From contig NZ_LOPW02000022.1 in assembly GCF_001469875.2 (NCBI RefSeq), positions 11,829-75,828 on the forward strand: 64,000 bases of DNA. The letters run 5' to 3'. How positions within the stretch are numbered: position 1 is the stretch's first letter; every line of letters starts with the position of its first letter. The position numbers and the translations under genes were made by a program. This DNA is from Haloferax marisrubri (GTDB taxonomy: Archaea > Halobacteriota > Halobacteria > Halobacteriales > Haloferacaceae). The notes beneath the pieces are model-generated. The model did no database searches. It worked only from the letters and a program-made list of their open reading frames with translations, and was not told the origin of the DNA. This document shows, piece after piece, positions 54,036-62,167 of the stretch.

Positions 54036-55340
54036 ATGCGAAACCGAACGTACACGGCCGACGCCGAACCCGGTGACACGGTCACCGTCGCCGGCTGGGT
54101 CCACGAAGTCCGTGACCTCGGCGGCATCGCGTTTCTGATTCTCCGGGACACCTCCGGCAAGATTCAGGTCAAGTTCGAGAAGGACGAGATGGACGACGAC
54201 CTCGTCGAGACGGGTCTGGGCGTCCACCGCGAGAGCGTCATCTCCGTGACCGGCGAGGTCGCGGAAGAGCCCCGCGCGCCGACGGGCGTCGAAATCACGC
54301 CCGAGAGCCTCGACGTCATCGCCGAGGCCGAGGCGCAGCTCCCGCTCGACCCCTCCGGTAAGGTCGACGCCGAGCTTTCGACGCGCCTCGACAACCGCAC
54401 GCTCGACCTCCGCAAGGACGAAGTGAAGGCCATCTTCGAGATTCGAGCCGAGGTCCAGCGCGCCGTCCGCGAGCAGTTCCGCGACCTCCGCGCTACGGAG
54501 ATCAACACGCCGAAAATCGTCGCCACGGGTACCGAGGGCGGCACCGAGCTCTTCCCCATCACCTACTTCGGCAAGGAAGCGTTCATGAACCAGTCGCCAC
54601 AGCTGTTCAAGCAGCTGATGGTCGGCTCCGGTCTGGAGCGCGTCTTCGAGGTCGGCCCCATCTTCCGCGCCGAAGAGCACAACACGCCCCGCCACCTCAA
54701 CGAGGCGACCTCCATCGACTTCGAGTCGGCGTTCATCGACCACACGGAAGCGATGGACGTGTGCGAGGCCGTCGTCACGGCCGCCTACGAGGCCGTCGAG
54801 GAGAACTGCCAGGACGCACTCGAAGCGCTCGGTCTCGAAGACGAGTTCGAAGCGCCGTCCGGCGAGTTCCCGCGACTCACCTACGAGGAGGCCATCCAGC
54901 GCATCAACGCGACGGGCAAGCTCGACGAGCAGCTCGTCTGGGGCGACGACCTCCCCACCGAGGGCGAGAAGGCGCTCGGCGAGGACGTCGGCGAGCACTA
55001 CTTCATCACCGACTGGCCCAGCGAAATCAAGCCGTTCTACATCAAGGACCACGACGACGACGAGACGCTCTCGACGGGCTTCGACATGATGCACCCGAAC
55101 ATGGAGCTCGTCTCGGGCGGCCAGCGTGAACACCGCTTCGACCACCTCGTCGCCGGCTTCGAACAGCAGGGTCTCGACCCCGACGCGTTCGAGTACTACA
55201 CGAAGATGTTCAAGTACGGCATGCCCCCGCACGCCGGCTTCGGACTCGGCGGCGAGCGGCTCATCATGACGATGCTCGGACTGGAGAACATCCGAGAGGC
55301 TGTTCTGTTCCCGCGCGACCGGCAGCGCCTGTCGCCTTAG
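54036..55340 (+). CDS. aspS: Aspartyl-tRNA synthetase
   Basis: A 434-residue class IIb synthetase. The N-terminal anticodon-binding OB fold ([21 protein letters not shown], read in parts) is followed by the catalytic domain with motif 2 [20 protein letters not shown] and motif 3 [15 protein letters not shown]. Archaeal AspRS of this type may be discriminating or not; this cannot be read from motifs here. The start is ATG at 54036, 28 nt after a GTTTAAGA box. The last codons form part of a duplicated palindrome (see the repeats after it). Confidence 0.97.
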   Translation: MRNRTYTADAEPGDTVTVAGWVHEVRDLGGIAFLILRDTSGKIQVKFEKDEMDDDLVETGLGVHRESVISVTGEVAEEPRAPTGVEITPESLDVIAEAEAQLPLDPSGKVDAELSTRLDNRTLDLRKDEVKAIFEIRAEVQRAVREQFRDLRATEINTPKIVATGTEGGTELFPITYFGKEAFMNQSPQLFKQLMVGSGLERVFEVGPIFRAEEHNTPRHLNEATSIDFESAFIDHTEAMDVCEAVVTAAYEAVEENCQDALEALGLEDEFEAPSGEFPRLTYEEAIQRINATGKLDEQLVWGDDLPTEGEKALGEDVGEHYFITDWPSEIKPFYIKDHDDDETLSTGFDMMHPNMELVSGGQREHRFDHLVAGFEQQGLDPDAFEYYTKMFKYGMPPHAGFGLGGERLIMTMLGLENIREAVLFPRDRQRLSP

Positions 55341-55355
55341 GCGACGGCGCAACAC
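55323..55355. repeat. Direct repeat copy A, aspS 3' end
   Basis: 33 bp that include the last aspS codons, its TAG stop and the following bases. The sequence is itself a hairpin (GCGCC-T-GTCGCC, then TTA, then GGCGACGGCGC). 31 of 33 bases match the copy at 55485-55517. Confidence 0.85.
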
Positions 55356-55358
55356 GAG

Positions 55359-55476
55359 CGCGGGAGCAGGGAGCAACGCGAAGCGTTGCGACCGAGTTCC
55401 CGCGTGATCGCCAGCGTCTGAGCCCGTAAGGGCGAAGACGTGGCGAGCCAACGAGACGAGCGCACGCGAGTCTCGT
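55359..55476. repeat. Cluster of three hairpins after aspS
   Basis: Three inverted repeats lie between the direct repeats. The first has an outer pair, 55359-55365 with 55398-55404, and an inner 7-bp pair GCAACGC/GCGTTGC (55373-55389). The second spans 55409-55445 (CGCCA/TGGCG plus CGTCT/AGACG with one bulge). The third spans 55451-55476 (ACGAGAC/GTCTCGT). The region is not coding. Confidence 0.8.
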
Positions 55477-55484
55477 CAGCCCGT

Positions 55485-55517
55485 CAGCGCCTGTCGCCTT
55501 AGACGACGGCGCACCAC
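55485..55517. repeat. Direct repeat copy B of the aspS 3' end
   Basis: Near-identical copy 162 bp after copy A; in the aspS frame it repeats the codons for RQRLSP and a TAG. No gene leads into it. Confidence 0.85.
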
Positions 55518-55604
55518 CGACGCGCCTCATTTTTGCGAAACAGTCGTTATCTCCCGGACACGTTAGAGCACCATGCACGAACGCCGTCGTCGCGGGGGAG
55601 ACCG

Positions 55605-56057
55605 ATGACCGACGCGGACCGAATCGTCGGCGACGCCGTCGAAGACGCGGGCGACGACGAGGACTCGGCGCTCGAAGAGCTGGTCGCCGGCGTCGTCATG
55701 GCGCTCATCTTTCTGGTCGGCTTCGGCCTGCTCGCGCTCGGGGTGTCGTGGTTCTGGATCGTCTTCCCGGTCGGCTTCGCGGGCGTGCTCCCCGCCGCGC
55801 TCGCCCTCGTCCGCATCTACGAGTCCCGCCGCGGCGACGACGCGGACGAGTCGATGACGACCGAGACCGAAGACGCGCTCGAAACGCTCCGGCGGCGCTA
55901 CGCGACCGGCGAACTCTCCGAGGAGGAGTTCGAGGCGAAAGTCGAGCGGCTGTTAGAGACGGAGACGGTTACGGACGCCCGGAAGTCGACCGCTGCGCGG
56001 CGACGCGAGAGCAACGCAGGCGAGGCGGAGCGAGAGTCGGCGTTCGACCGCGACTGA
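55605..56057 (+). CDS. SHOCT-domain membrane protein
   Basis: A 150-residue protein with two membrane segments (about residues 25-45 and 48-70) and a C-terminal SHOCT motif: ALETLRRRYATGELSEEEFEAKVERLLE, split around GELSEEEF. SHOCT domains are found at the ends of many oligomeric membrane proteins. The function is unknown. An in-frame Met 72 nt upstream is less likely because the first conserved residues start at 55605. Confidence 0.82.
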   Translation: MTDADRIVGDAVEDAGDDEDSALEELVAGVVMALIFLVGFGLLALGVSWFWIVFPVGFAGVLPAALALVRIYESRRGDDADESMTTETEDALETLRRRYATGELSEEEFEAKVERLLETETVTDARKSTAARRRESNAGEAERESAFDRD

Positions 56058-56111
56058 CGCGGACGCGACGAAACGCAACACCGTTAACCGACCCCCGTCG
56101 TAGAAAGACCG

Positions 56112-56945
56112 ATGAGCGACGACGCGACGGCGTTCGTGCCCGGTCACGTGACTGGGTTTTTCAGCGCCCACCCCGCCGACGACCCGGCAGTCGCCGGCTC
56201 TCGCGGCGCGGGACTGACGCTCTCGCACGGCGTCACCGTGACGGTCGAACCGGCACCGGAGACCACCGTCAGTCTCGACGGCGAGGCGGTCGAGATGCCG
56301 CCCGTCGCGGACGTGCTTCGGTCGCTGGGCGTGACGGCCGCCGTCGACGCGGAAAGCGACCTGCCTCTCGGCGCGGGCTTCGGCGTCTCGGGGGCGATGG
56401 CGCTCGGGACGGCGCTCGCGGCGAACGCGGTCTTCTCCTGCGGCCGGTCGGAGAACGAACTCGTCACCCTCGCCCACGTCGCCGAGGTCCGCGCGGGGAC
56501 CGGCCTCGGCGACGTGGTCGCGCAGGCCCGCGGCGGGATGCCCGTCCGGGTCGAACCCGGCGCGCCGGACCACGGCCGGATGGACGGCATCCCCGCGCGC
56601 CCCGAAATCGAGTACGTCGCGTTCGGCGGCCTCTCGACGGCCGACGTGCTGTCCGGGGACACGACCGCACTCACGGCGGCCGGGGAGACGGCCCTCGAAG
56701 CGCTCCGCGCAGAGCCGACGCTCGACCGGTTCGTCGCCGAGTCGCGGCGGTTCGCTCGCGACGCCGGCCTCCTGACCGACCGGGTCGAGACCGCCATCGA
56801 CGACGTGCGCGCGACCGGCGGCGACGGCTCGATGGCGATGCTCGGCGAGACGGTGTTCGCGGTCGGGTCGGGGCTGTCGGACGCCGGCTACGACCCCGAG
56901 CGCTGTCGCGTCCACCCCGCCGGCGCGACGCTTCGGAGCGAGTGA
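56112..56945 (+). CDS. Pantoate kinase
   Basis: A 277-residue GHMP-type kinase that phosphorylates pantoate in the archaeal CoA route. It has the start FVPGHVTGFFSAHP, the ATP loop LPLGAGFGVSGAMALGTALA (a GHMP motif 2 form) and the VAEVRAGTGLGDVVAQ block. It is the archaeal PoK family, distinct from bacterial PanK. The next enzyme of the path, phosphopantothenate synthetase, is 96 nt downstream. Confidence 0.9.
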   Translation: MSDDATAFVPGHVTGFFSAHPADDPAVAGSRGAGLTLSHGVTVTVEPAPETTVSLDGEAVEMPPVADVLRSLGVTAAVDAESDLPLGAGFGVSGAMALGTALAANAVFSCGRSENELVTLAHVAEVRAGTGLGDVVAQARGGMPVRVEPGAPDHGRMDGIPARPEIEYVAFGGLSTADVLSGDTTALTAAGETALEALRAEPTLDRFVAESRRFARDAGLLTDRVETAIDDVRATGGDGSMAMLGETVFAVGSGLSDAGYDPERCRVHPAGATLRSE

Positions 56946-57041
56946 CGGCCGCGAGGCCCTCGCGGACAGTCGGCGTCGTTGCGGAATCCCGTCGGCCCCG
57001 ATGAGAAAACGTGTTACTGCCGCGGCGACGACCCACCACCA

Positions 57042-57800
57042 ATGAGCGACATCGAGATTCCCGAGAGCCACCCGAGATACCAGTCGCTTCTCACCCGCCA
57101 CCGCATCGAGGAGGGCGTCGAGAAGGGTATCACGAGTCGGCAGGGACTCATCGCGCAGGGACGCGGCGAGGCGTTCGACTACCTCCTCGGCGAGCGGACG
57201 ATTCCGAGCGCGGACGAGGCGGCGCGGGCGGCCGCGGCGCACCTCCTGCTCGCAGACCACCCGGTCATCTCGGTCAACGGAAACGTCGCGGCGCTCTGCC
57301 CCGGCGAAATCGTCGAACTCGCCGCCGCCGTCGACGCCGACATCGAGGTGAACCTGTTCAACCGCACCGACGAGCGCATGCGGGCCATCGTGGACCACCT
57401 GCGCGACCACGGCGCGGACGAGGTGAAGGGACTCACCGCCGACGGCCGGATTCCGGGCATCGACCACGAGCGCGCGAAAGTCGACGCCGACGGCATCGGG
57501 AGCGCCGATGTGGTCGTCGTCCCGCTGGAGGACGGCGACCGGGCCGAGGCGCTCGGCGCGATGGACAAAGTCGAAATCGTCGTCGACCTCAACCCGATGT
57601 CGCGGTCGGCGCAGGTCGCCACGGTCCCCATCGTGGACAACATCGTGCGCGCCGTGCCGAACGTCACGGCTCACGCCCGCGACCTGCGGGACGCCGGCGC
57701 GACGCGCGAGGAACTGGAAGCCATCGTCGCCGACTTCGACGCCGACGTTGCGCTCGACGCCGCCGAGCGGGCGATTCGCGCGGGCGGAGACGACGAGTAA
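57042..57800 (+). CDS. 4-phosphopantoate--beta-alanine ligase (phosphopantothenate synthetase)
   Basis: A 252-residue enzyme that joins 4-phosphopantoate and beta-alanine with ATP, following pantoate kinase in the archaeal CoA path. Conserved blocks are HPRYQSLLTRHRIEEGVEKG, QGRGEAFDYLLGE, VNGNVAALCPGE, NLFNRTDER and the VVVPLEDGDRAEALGAMDK, DLNPMSRSAQ pair. The order pantoate kinase then synthetase is common in haloarchaea and supports both calls. Confidence 0.92.
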   Translation: MSDIEIPESHPRYQSLLTRHRIEEGVEKGITSRQGLIAQGRGEAFDYLLGERTIPSADEAARAAAAHLLLADHPVISVNGNVAALCPGEIVELAAAVDADIEVNLFNRTDERMRAIVDHLRDHGADEVKGLTADGRIPGIDHERAKVDADGIGSADVVVVPLEDGDRAEALGAMDKVEIVVDLNPMSRSAQVATVPIVDNIVRAVPNVTAHARDLRDAGATREELEAIVADFDADVALDAAERAIRAGGDDE

Positions 57801-57897
57801 GCGACCGAGCCGTCTCGCTCACTCGTCACGTCTCTCGATTCGGTACGCGGGGTCCTCCACAGAAAACATTTCCACGTTGACAGGCATAGCGACCAGT

Positions 57898-58047
57898 ATG
57901 CCCTCCTCCGATTCGAGCGCGCCCGACGAAGCCGGAGCGACACACGCGCAGGACGCGTCGACCGACGACACGGCGGACGATAACCACGAGCGCAAGAAGA
58001 CGATTCTGGACCGCCTCGTCGACGTGCTGTGGATTCTCCCGTGGTGA
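57898..58047 (+). CDS. Small protein of 49 residues, hypothetical
   Basis: It starts MPSSDSSAPDEAGATHAQDA and ends in HERKKTILDRLVDVLWILPW. The acidic, Ser/Asp-rich N terminus and hydrophobic amphipathic C terminus (ILDRLVDVLWILPW) suggest a peripheral membrane peptide. An AGAAAACAT box at 57861-57869 lies about 33 nt upstream. No known family; the codon use fits the genome. It is convergent with the next gene. Confidence 0.5.
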   Translation: MPSSDSSAPDEAGATHAQDASTDDTADDNHERKKTILDRLVDVLWILPW

Positions 58048-58056
58048 GGAGAGCCG

Positions 58057-59130
58057 CTAGCTGAACCCACTCACTAGCACCGCGAGCCACTGCGCCGGGT
58101 CGCGTCGCCGACGGACCTCGACCGCATCGACCCACTTGACCCACTGGAACCCGCGGCGGTTCGGCGCGACCAGTCGGAGCGGCGCGCCGTGGCCGTGCGA
58201 AAGCGGTTCGCCGCCGACGCGGGTCGCAAGGAGCATCTCGCGGGCCTCCGCGATGGGGAAGGACCACCGAAACCCCGTCACCGACCGGACCGTCACCCAC
58301 CGCGCCGACGAGTGAACACCGGCGGTATCGAGCGCGTCACCGAGTCTGACGCCGGTCCAGTTCTGCTCGGTGTACCACCCGCTCGTGCAGTCCAAGAGGA
58401 CCGACCGCGTCTCGTCGGGCGCGAGGTCGGTCCGGCCGAGTTCGAGCGGGCGGTCGACCAGCCCCGCGACCGAAAGTGACCACGAGTCGGGGTCGATGGG
58501 GTCGGGGTCGTCGGCGACCCAACTCGTCACCGGAAAGGCGTCGTTGCCCTCGCCCGGCGGGAGCGGCCGCGATCCGGTGAATCGTCGGCCGACGCCGCGG
58601 AGCGCCCCGACCGTCTCGGTCGCCCGGTAGGTCGCCGCGCCAAAGACGAGTATCGCACCGTACTGGAGCGCCCGGCGTCGCTCCGCGAAATCGACCCGGC
58701 GGGGCGGGCGAAAGCGCGCCCGGAGGTGGACGAGCAGAATCGGCAGCACGAGCAGGCCGAAGCCGATGTGGACGTTGAGAAGCGTCCAGAACCCGATTCG
58801 GACCTCGACGCCGAGCACCCACGCGACGCCGGTGCCGAGGGCCGCGAGCGCGACGACCGCGAGGAGCACCGAGAGCGAAGTGTGGCGGTCGCGGAGCCGC
58901 GAGTCGAGGACGCGCCGCCGGACCCGGTAGAGTTTGAAGCCGACGAGAACGACGAGCGAGAGACCGGCGACGCCGTGGGCGACGAACAGGAGGCCGTTGG
59001 CCGGGTGGCCGGCCCCGAGGCTCAGCACGCCCGAGAGCGTCTCGAAGACGACGAGCGCGAAGATGGACCAGTCGACCGCCCGCGGCGGCGGTTCGAACCG
59101 CCGGAGAGCGCGAGTCGCGCGGCTTGCCAT
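58057..59130 (-). CDS. Membrane molybdopterin oxidoreductase: cytochrome b-like and sulfite-oxidase-like domains fused
   Basis: A 357-residue protein in two parts. The first 140 residues have four membrane helices with His residues (His52, His121, His135) placed as heme-b ligands, like the YedZ or cytochrome b561 type. A linker with one more hydrophobic stretch (about 157-167) leads to a SUOX-fold molybdenum domain (about 195-357). Its Cys248 in LLDCTSGWYTEQNW is the Mo ligand, and SHGHGAPLRLVAPNRRGFQW, in parts, is the cofactor block. This joins the roles of MsrP and MsrQ in one chain. The substrate is unknown. Confidence 0.85.
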   Translation of the reverse strand: MASRATRALRRFEPPPRAVDWSIFALVVFETLSGVLSLGAGHPANGLLFVAHGVAGLSLVVLVGFKLYRVRRRVLDSRLRDRHTSLSVLLAVVALAALGTGVAWVLGVEVRIGFWTLLNVHIGFGLLVLPILLVHLRARFRPPRRVDFAERRRALQYGAILVFGAATYRATETVGALRGVGRRFTGSRPLPPGEGNDAFPVTSWVADDPDPIDPDSWSLSVAGLVDRPLELGRTDLAPDETRSVLLDCTSGWYTEQNWTGVRLGDALDTAGVHSSARWVTVRSVTGFRWSFPIAEAREMLLATRVGGEPLSHGHGAPLRLVAPNRRGFQWVKWVDAVEVRRRRDPAQWLAVLVSGFS

Positions 59131-59239
59131 GAGAAGTGATAGCGCTTCGAGCGGGAATAGGGTGTCGAGGGGGACGACGAGAACGGAGATGGGGGCGGAG
59201 ACGGGAACGGAGCGAAGACCGGAACGGAGCGGAGACGGC

Positions 59240-60220
59240 TCAGTCGTCGGCCGTCAGCGCCGCGGGGAGGTCCGCCGGGAGGCGGTCGCGGTCGTGTTCC
59301 GCCTCGAAGTCGAGGTCGGGGCCGACGCCGTAGATGCGCTTGGGGTTGATGTCGCCGTGGCTGACGAAGTAGTGCCGGACGATGTGGTCCATGTTGACCG
59401 TCTTCTCGATGCCGGGGAGTTGGTAGAACTCCTTCGTGTAGTTCCAGAGGTTGTCGTACTCGTGGATGGCCTTCTTGTTGCACTTGAAGTGCGTGTGGTA
59501 GACGTGGTCGAAGCGAATCAGCGTCGCGAACATCGCGATGTCCGCCTCGGTGAGCACGTCGCCGGCGAGGAACCGCTGGTCGTCGAGCACCTCGTCCCAG
59601 TGGTCCAGCGCGTCGAACAGTTCCTCGACCGCCTCCTCGTAGGCTTCTTGGGTCGTCGCGAACCCGGCGCGGTAGACGCCGTTGTTGACCGGTTCGTAAA
59701 TCTCGTCGATGAGGCGGTCGACCTCCTCCTCGTAGCCGTCGGGGTTGAGGTCCACGTCGTTGTCGGCGATGGGGTCGAACGCCTCGTCGAGCATCCGCAT
59801 TATCTCGCGGGACTCGTTGTTGACGATGGTCTCGCGCTCTTTGTCCCACAGCACGGGGACGGTGACGCGCCCGGTGAACTCGTCGTCGGCGCGGAGGTAG
59901 ATGTCGCGGAGGAACTCCTCGCCGTACAGCGGGTCCGGGAGGTCCTCGGAGAACTCCCAGCCGTCGTCGATGCGGACGGGTTCGACGAGCGACAGCGAAA
60001 TCGCGTCTTCGAGGCCCTTCAGCGCGCGCGTCATCGCGGTGCGGTGGGCCCACGGACAGGCGCGGCAGATGTAGAGGTGGTACCGCCCGGCCTCGACCGG
60101 GAACCGCTCGTCCTCGCCGACCCAGTTGCGGAAGTCGGTCGTCTGGCGCTCGAACTCGCCGTCTTCGTTGTTGGCGACGAACTTGTCGGTTCGCCACTCG
60201 CCTTCGTAGAGCATGTTCAT
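59240..60220 (-). CDS. Glutathionyl-hydroquinone reductase-like GST (ECM4/YqjG type)
   Basis: A 326-residue GST-superfamily enzyme with the Xi-class layout. The active-site CPWAHR has Cys55 (preceded by Cys52 in ICRACPW), and the N-terminal FRNWVGEDERFP and FATLIRFDHVYHTHFKCNKK blocks are typical. Haloarchaea use gamma-glutamylcysteine rather than glutathione, so the thiol cofactor may differ. The start is ATG at 60220 or, 6 nt later, at 60214. Confidence 0.9.
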   Translation of the reverse strand: MNMLYEGEWRTDKFVANNEDGEFERQTTDFRNWVGEDERFPVEAGRYHLYICRACPWAHRTAMTRALKGLEDAISLSLVEPVRIDDGWEFSEDLPDPLYGEEFLRDIYLRADDEFTGRVTVPVLWDKERETIVNNESREIMRMLDEAFDPIADNDVDLNPDGYEEEVDRLIDEIYEPVNNGVYRAGFATTQEAYEEAVEELFDALDHWDEVLDDQRFLAGDVLTEADIAMFATLIRFDHVYHTHFKCNKKAIHEYDNLWNYTKEFYQLPGIEKTVNMDHIVRHYFVSHGDINPKRIYGVGPDLDFEAEHDRDRLPADLPAALTADD

Positions 60221-60357
60221 GCTACCACGACCTGGAGTGCTCGCATCGTCCGTCCGTTAGGACGTGAACACCAAAAGTAGGGAGGCGACATCGGTGTAAC
60301 CGGCCGTCGATGAGGGTCGGCGGCGACGAACCGACCGGAGACTCCACCGACCAACAG

Positions 60358-60365
60358 GTTTTACT
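60358..60365 (+). promoter_or_regulatory. TATA-like box of thi4
   Basis: GTTTTACT centred about 27 nt before the thi4 ATG; places transcription start at or close to the start codon. Confidence 0.6.
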
Positions 60366-60374
60366 ACTAGGTGG

Positions 60375-60389
60375 TATCACTAGGTGATA
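60375..60389. promoter_or_regulatory. Operator-like dyad TATCAC-TAG-GTGATA over the thi4 start
   Basis: A perfect 6-bp-arm palindrome whose last base is the A of the thi4 ATG. A second half-site-like ACTAGGTGGTA lies just upstream (60365-60375). Its place at the predicted transcription start suits a repressor that blocks initiation. A ThiR-like gene lies 1.8 kb away. Confidence 0.55.
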
Positions 60390-61312
60390 TGTCGTTTGAC
60401 GGATTCACCGACGCGACGGAAGCACAGGTCACACGCGCGATTTCCGACTCGTGGATGGAAGAGTTCCGCGAGCGCACCGATACGGAGGTCATCGTCGTCG
60501 GCGGCGGGCCCTCCGGCCTCGTCGCGGCCAAGGAACTCGCCGAGCGCGGCGTCGACGTGACCATCGTGGAGAAGAACAACTACCTCGGCGGGGGCTTCTG
60601 GCTCGGCGGCTTCCTCATGAACAAGGTGACCGTCCGCGACCCGGCCCAGCGCGTCCTCGACGAACTCGGCGTCCCCTACGAGGAGAGCGACGAGGCCGAG
60701 GGGCTGTACGTCGCCGACGGCCCGCACGCCTGTTCCGCGCTCATCAAGGCCGCCTGCGACGCCGGCGCGAAAATCCAGAACATGACGGAGTTCACCGACG
60801 TCGTCCTCCGCGAGGACGACCGCGTCGGCGGCATCGTCATGAACTGGACGCCGGTCCACGCGCTCCCGCGCGAACTCACCTGCGTCGACCCCATCGCGGT
60901 CGAGTCCGACCTCGTCCTCGACGCGACGGGCCACGACGCGGTCGTCCTCTCGAAGCTCTCCGAGCGCGGCGTCCTCGACGTGAACGGCATCGAACACGCC
61001 AAGGAACACAACACGGGCATGGACAAGACCGCCGACGGCGAGTACGGCGCGCCCGGCCACGACTCGCCCGGCCACGACTCCATGTGGGTCTCCGAGAGCG
61101 AAGACAGCATCGTCGACGCGACGGGCGTCGTCCACCCCGGCGTCGTCGCCTCCGGCATGGCCGTCGCCACCGCGCACCACCTGCCGCGCATGGGACCGAC
61201 GTTCGGTGCCATGCTGCTGTCCGGTCGGCAGGCGGCGCAGTCCTGTCTCGACGAACTCGGCCGCGACGCGCCCGAAGTGAGCATCTCCGGGCCCGCTCCG
61301 GCCGACGACTGA
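60389..61312 (+). CDS. thi4: Thiamine thiazole synthase Thi4
   Basis: A 307-residue enzyme that makes the ADP-thiazole precursor of thiamine from NAD and glycine. The FAD/NAD-like [13 protein letters not shown] (about 38-50) and the [10 protein letters not shown] block are typical. Cys165 is present, in RELTCVDP. The Haloferax enzyme is reported to depend on this Cys, which in yeast is the sacrificed sulfur donor. The ATG at 60389 lies inside a dyad, and a ThiN-type regulator gene is nearby. Confidence 0.96.
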   Translation: MSFDGFTDATEAQVTRAISDSWMEEFRERTDTEVIVVGGGPSGLVAAKELAERGVDVTIVEKNNYLGGGFWLGGFLMNKVTVRDPAQRVLDELGVPYEESDEAEGLYVADGPHACSALIKAACDAGAKIQNMTEFTDVVLREDDRVGGIVMNWTPVHALPRELTCVDPIAVESDLVLDATGHDAVVLSKLSERGVLDVNGIEHAKEHNTGMDKTADGEYGAPGHDSPGHDSMWVSESEDSIVDATGVVHPGVVASGMAVATAHHLPRMGPTFGAMLLSGRQAAQSCLDELGRDAPEVSISGPAPADD

Positions 61313-61447
61313 CCGCTTCCCGGCGGTCCGATTGTCGGTTCCCCCGACGCCTCTGACACTTGTTCTGGGTCGCTCCCGACCCGTTTTCGCCCGTATCCGA
61401 GACTCCCGAGACGTGGTGATAGCGCGGCGCTCGAAAGGCGACTTATT

Positions 61448-62155
61448 CTACTCCACGACGCCCGCACGAACCCGCGCGAAGCCGAGCGCGTGGGTCGTCT
61501 GGTGCGTCACCCGACACCGCGATTCGAGCGCCCGGTGGGCCGCGACGAGCCGCCGGTTCAGCATCCGGGTCGGTGACGCGCGCATCGTGCGCGACCCCGG
61601 CGGCGCGGTGACACGGACGAGCGCCCGAAACACCGGGTTGAGCGGTCGCCAGCGCCGGTCGGTCGTCTCCGCGAGGTCCACGAGACAGAGTCGCCCGCCG
61701 GGGCCGACGAGGTCGGCCCACGACGAGACCACGGCCGCGGGGTCGTCGAACATCCCCGAGACGAAGGTGGCGAGGACGGCGTCCGGCGATTCTTCGAGTT
61801 CGGGCGCGACCGGCGGTCGGGTCGCGTCGGCGCGGACGAGGTGGACGTTCGGGTACTCGCGGGTCCGCTCGCGGGCCACGTCGAGGACGCCGGGTGAGAA
61901 ATCGATGCCGACGACGGTCCCCTCGGGACCGACGCGCTCGGCGAGGTACGGGAGGTTCGCGCCCGTTCCGCACCCCATCTCGACGACCGTCTCGCCCGGG
62001 GCGAGCGCGAGCGCGTCGGCGGCTTCGGTTCTGACGCTCCCGACGCCGGGCGCGCGGCGGGCGAGCGCGTCGTAGAGCGTCGCCCACCGGGTGTAGAACG
62101 ACTGGGCGACCGACGACGGAGAACGAGAGCGAGAGTTGGACTGTTCGGCTGTCAT
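61448..62155 (-). CDS. Class I SAM-dependent methyltransferase
   Basis: A 235-residue Methyltransf_11/25-type enzyme: FYTRWATLYDALARRAPG at the start, the SAM loop VVEMGCGTGANLPYLAE, then VVGIDFSPGVLD and LVRADATRPPV. It resembles the UbiE/MenG type, but the substrate cannot be told. It ends with a basic helical domain of about 65 residues. It lies 12 nt downstream of the ThiR-like gene, same strand. Confidence 0.85.
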   Translation of the reverse strand: MTAEQSNSRSRSPSSVAQSFYTRWATLYDALARRAPGVGSVRTEAADALALAPGETVVEMGCGTGANLPYLAERVGPEGTVVGIDFSPGVLDVARERTREYPNVHLVRADATRPPVAPELEESPDAVLATFVSGMFDDPAAVVSSWADLVGPGGRLCLVDLAETTDRRWRPLNPVFRALVRVTAPPGSRTMRASPTRMLNRRLVAAHRALESRCRVTHQTTHALGFARVRAGVVE

Positions 62156-62167
62156 GGGACGGGAGCC

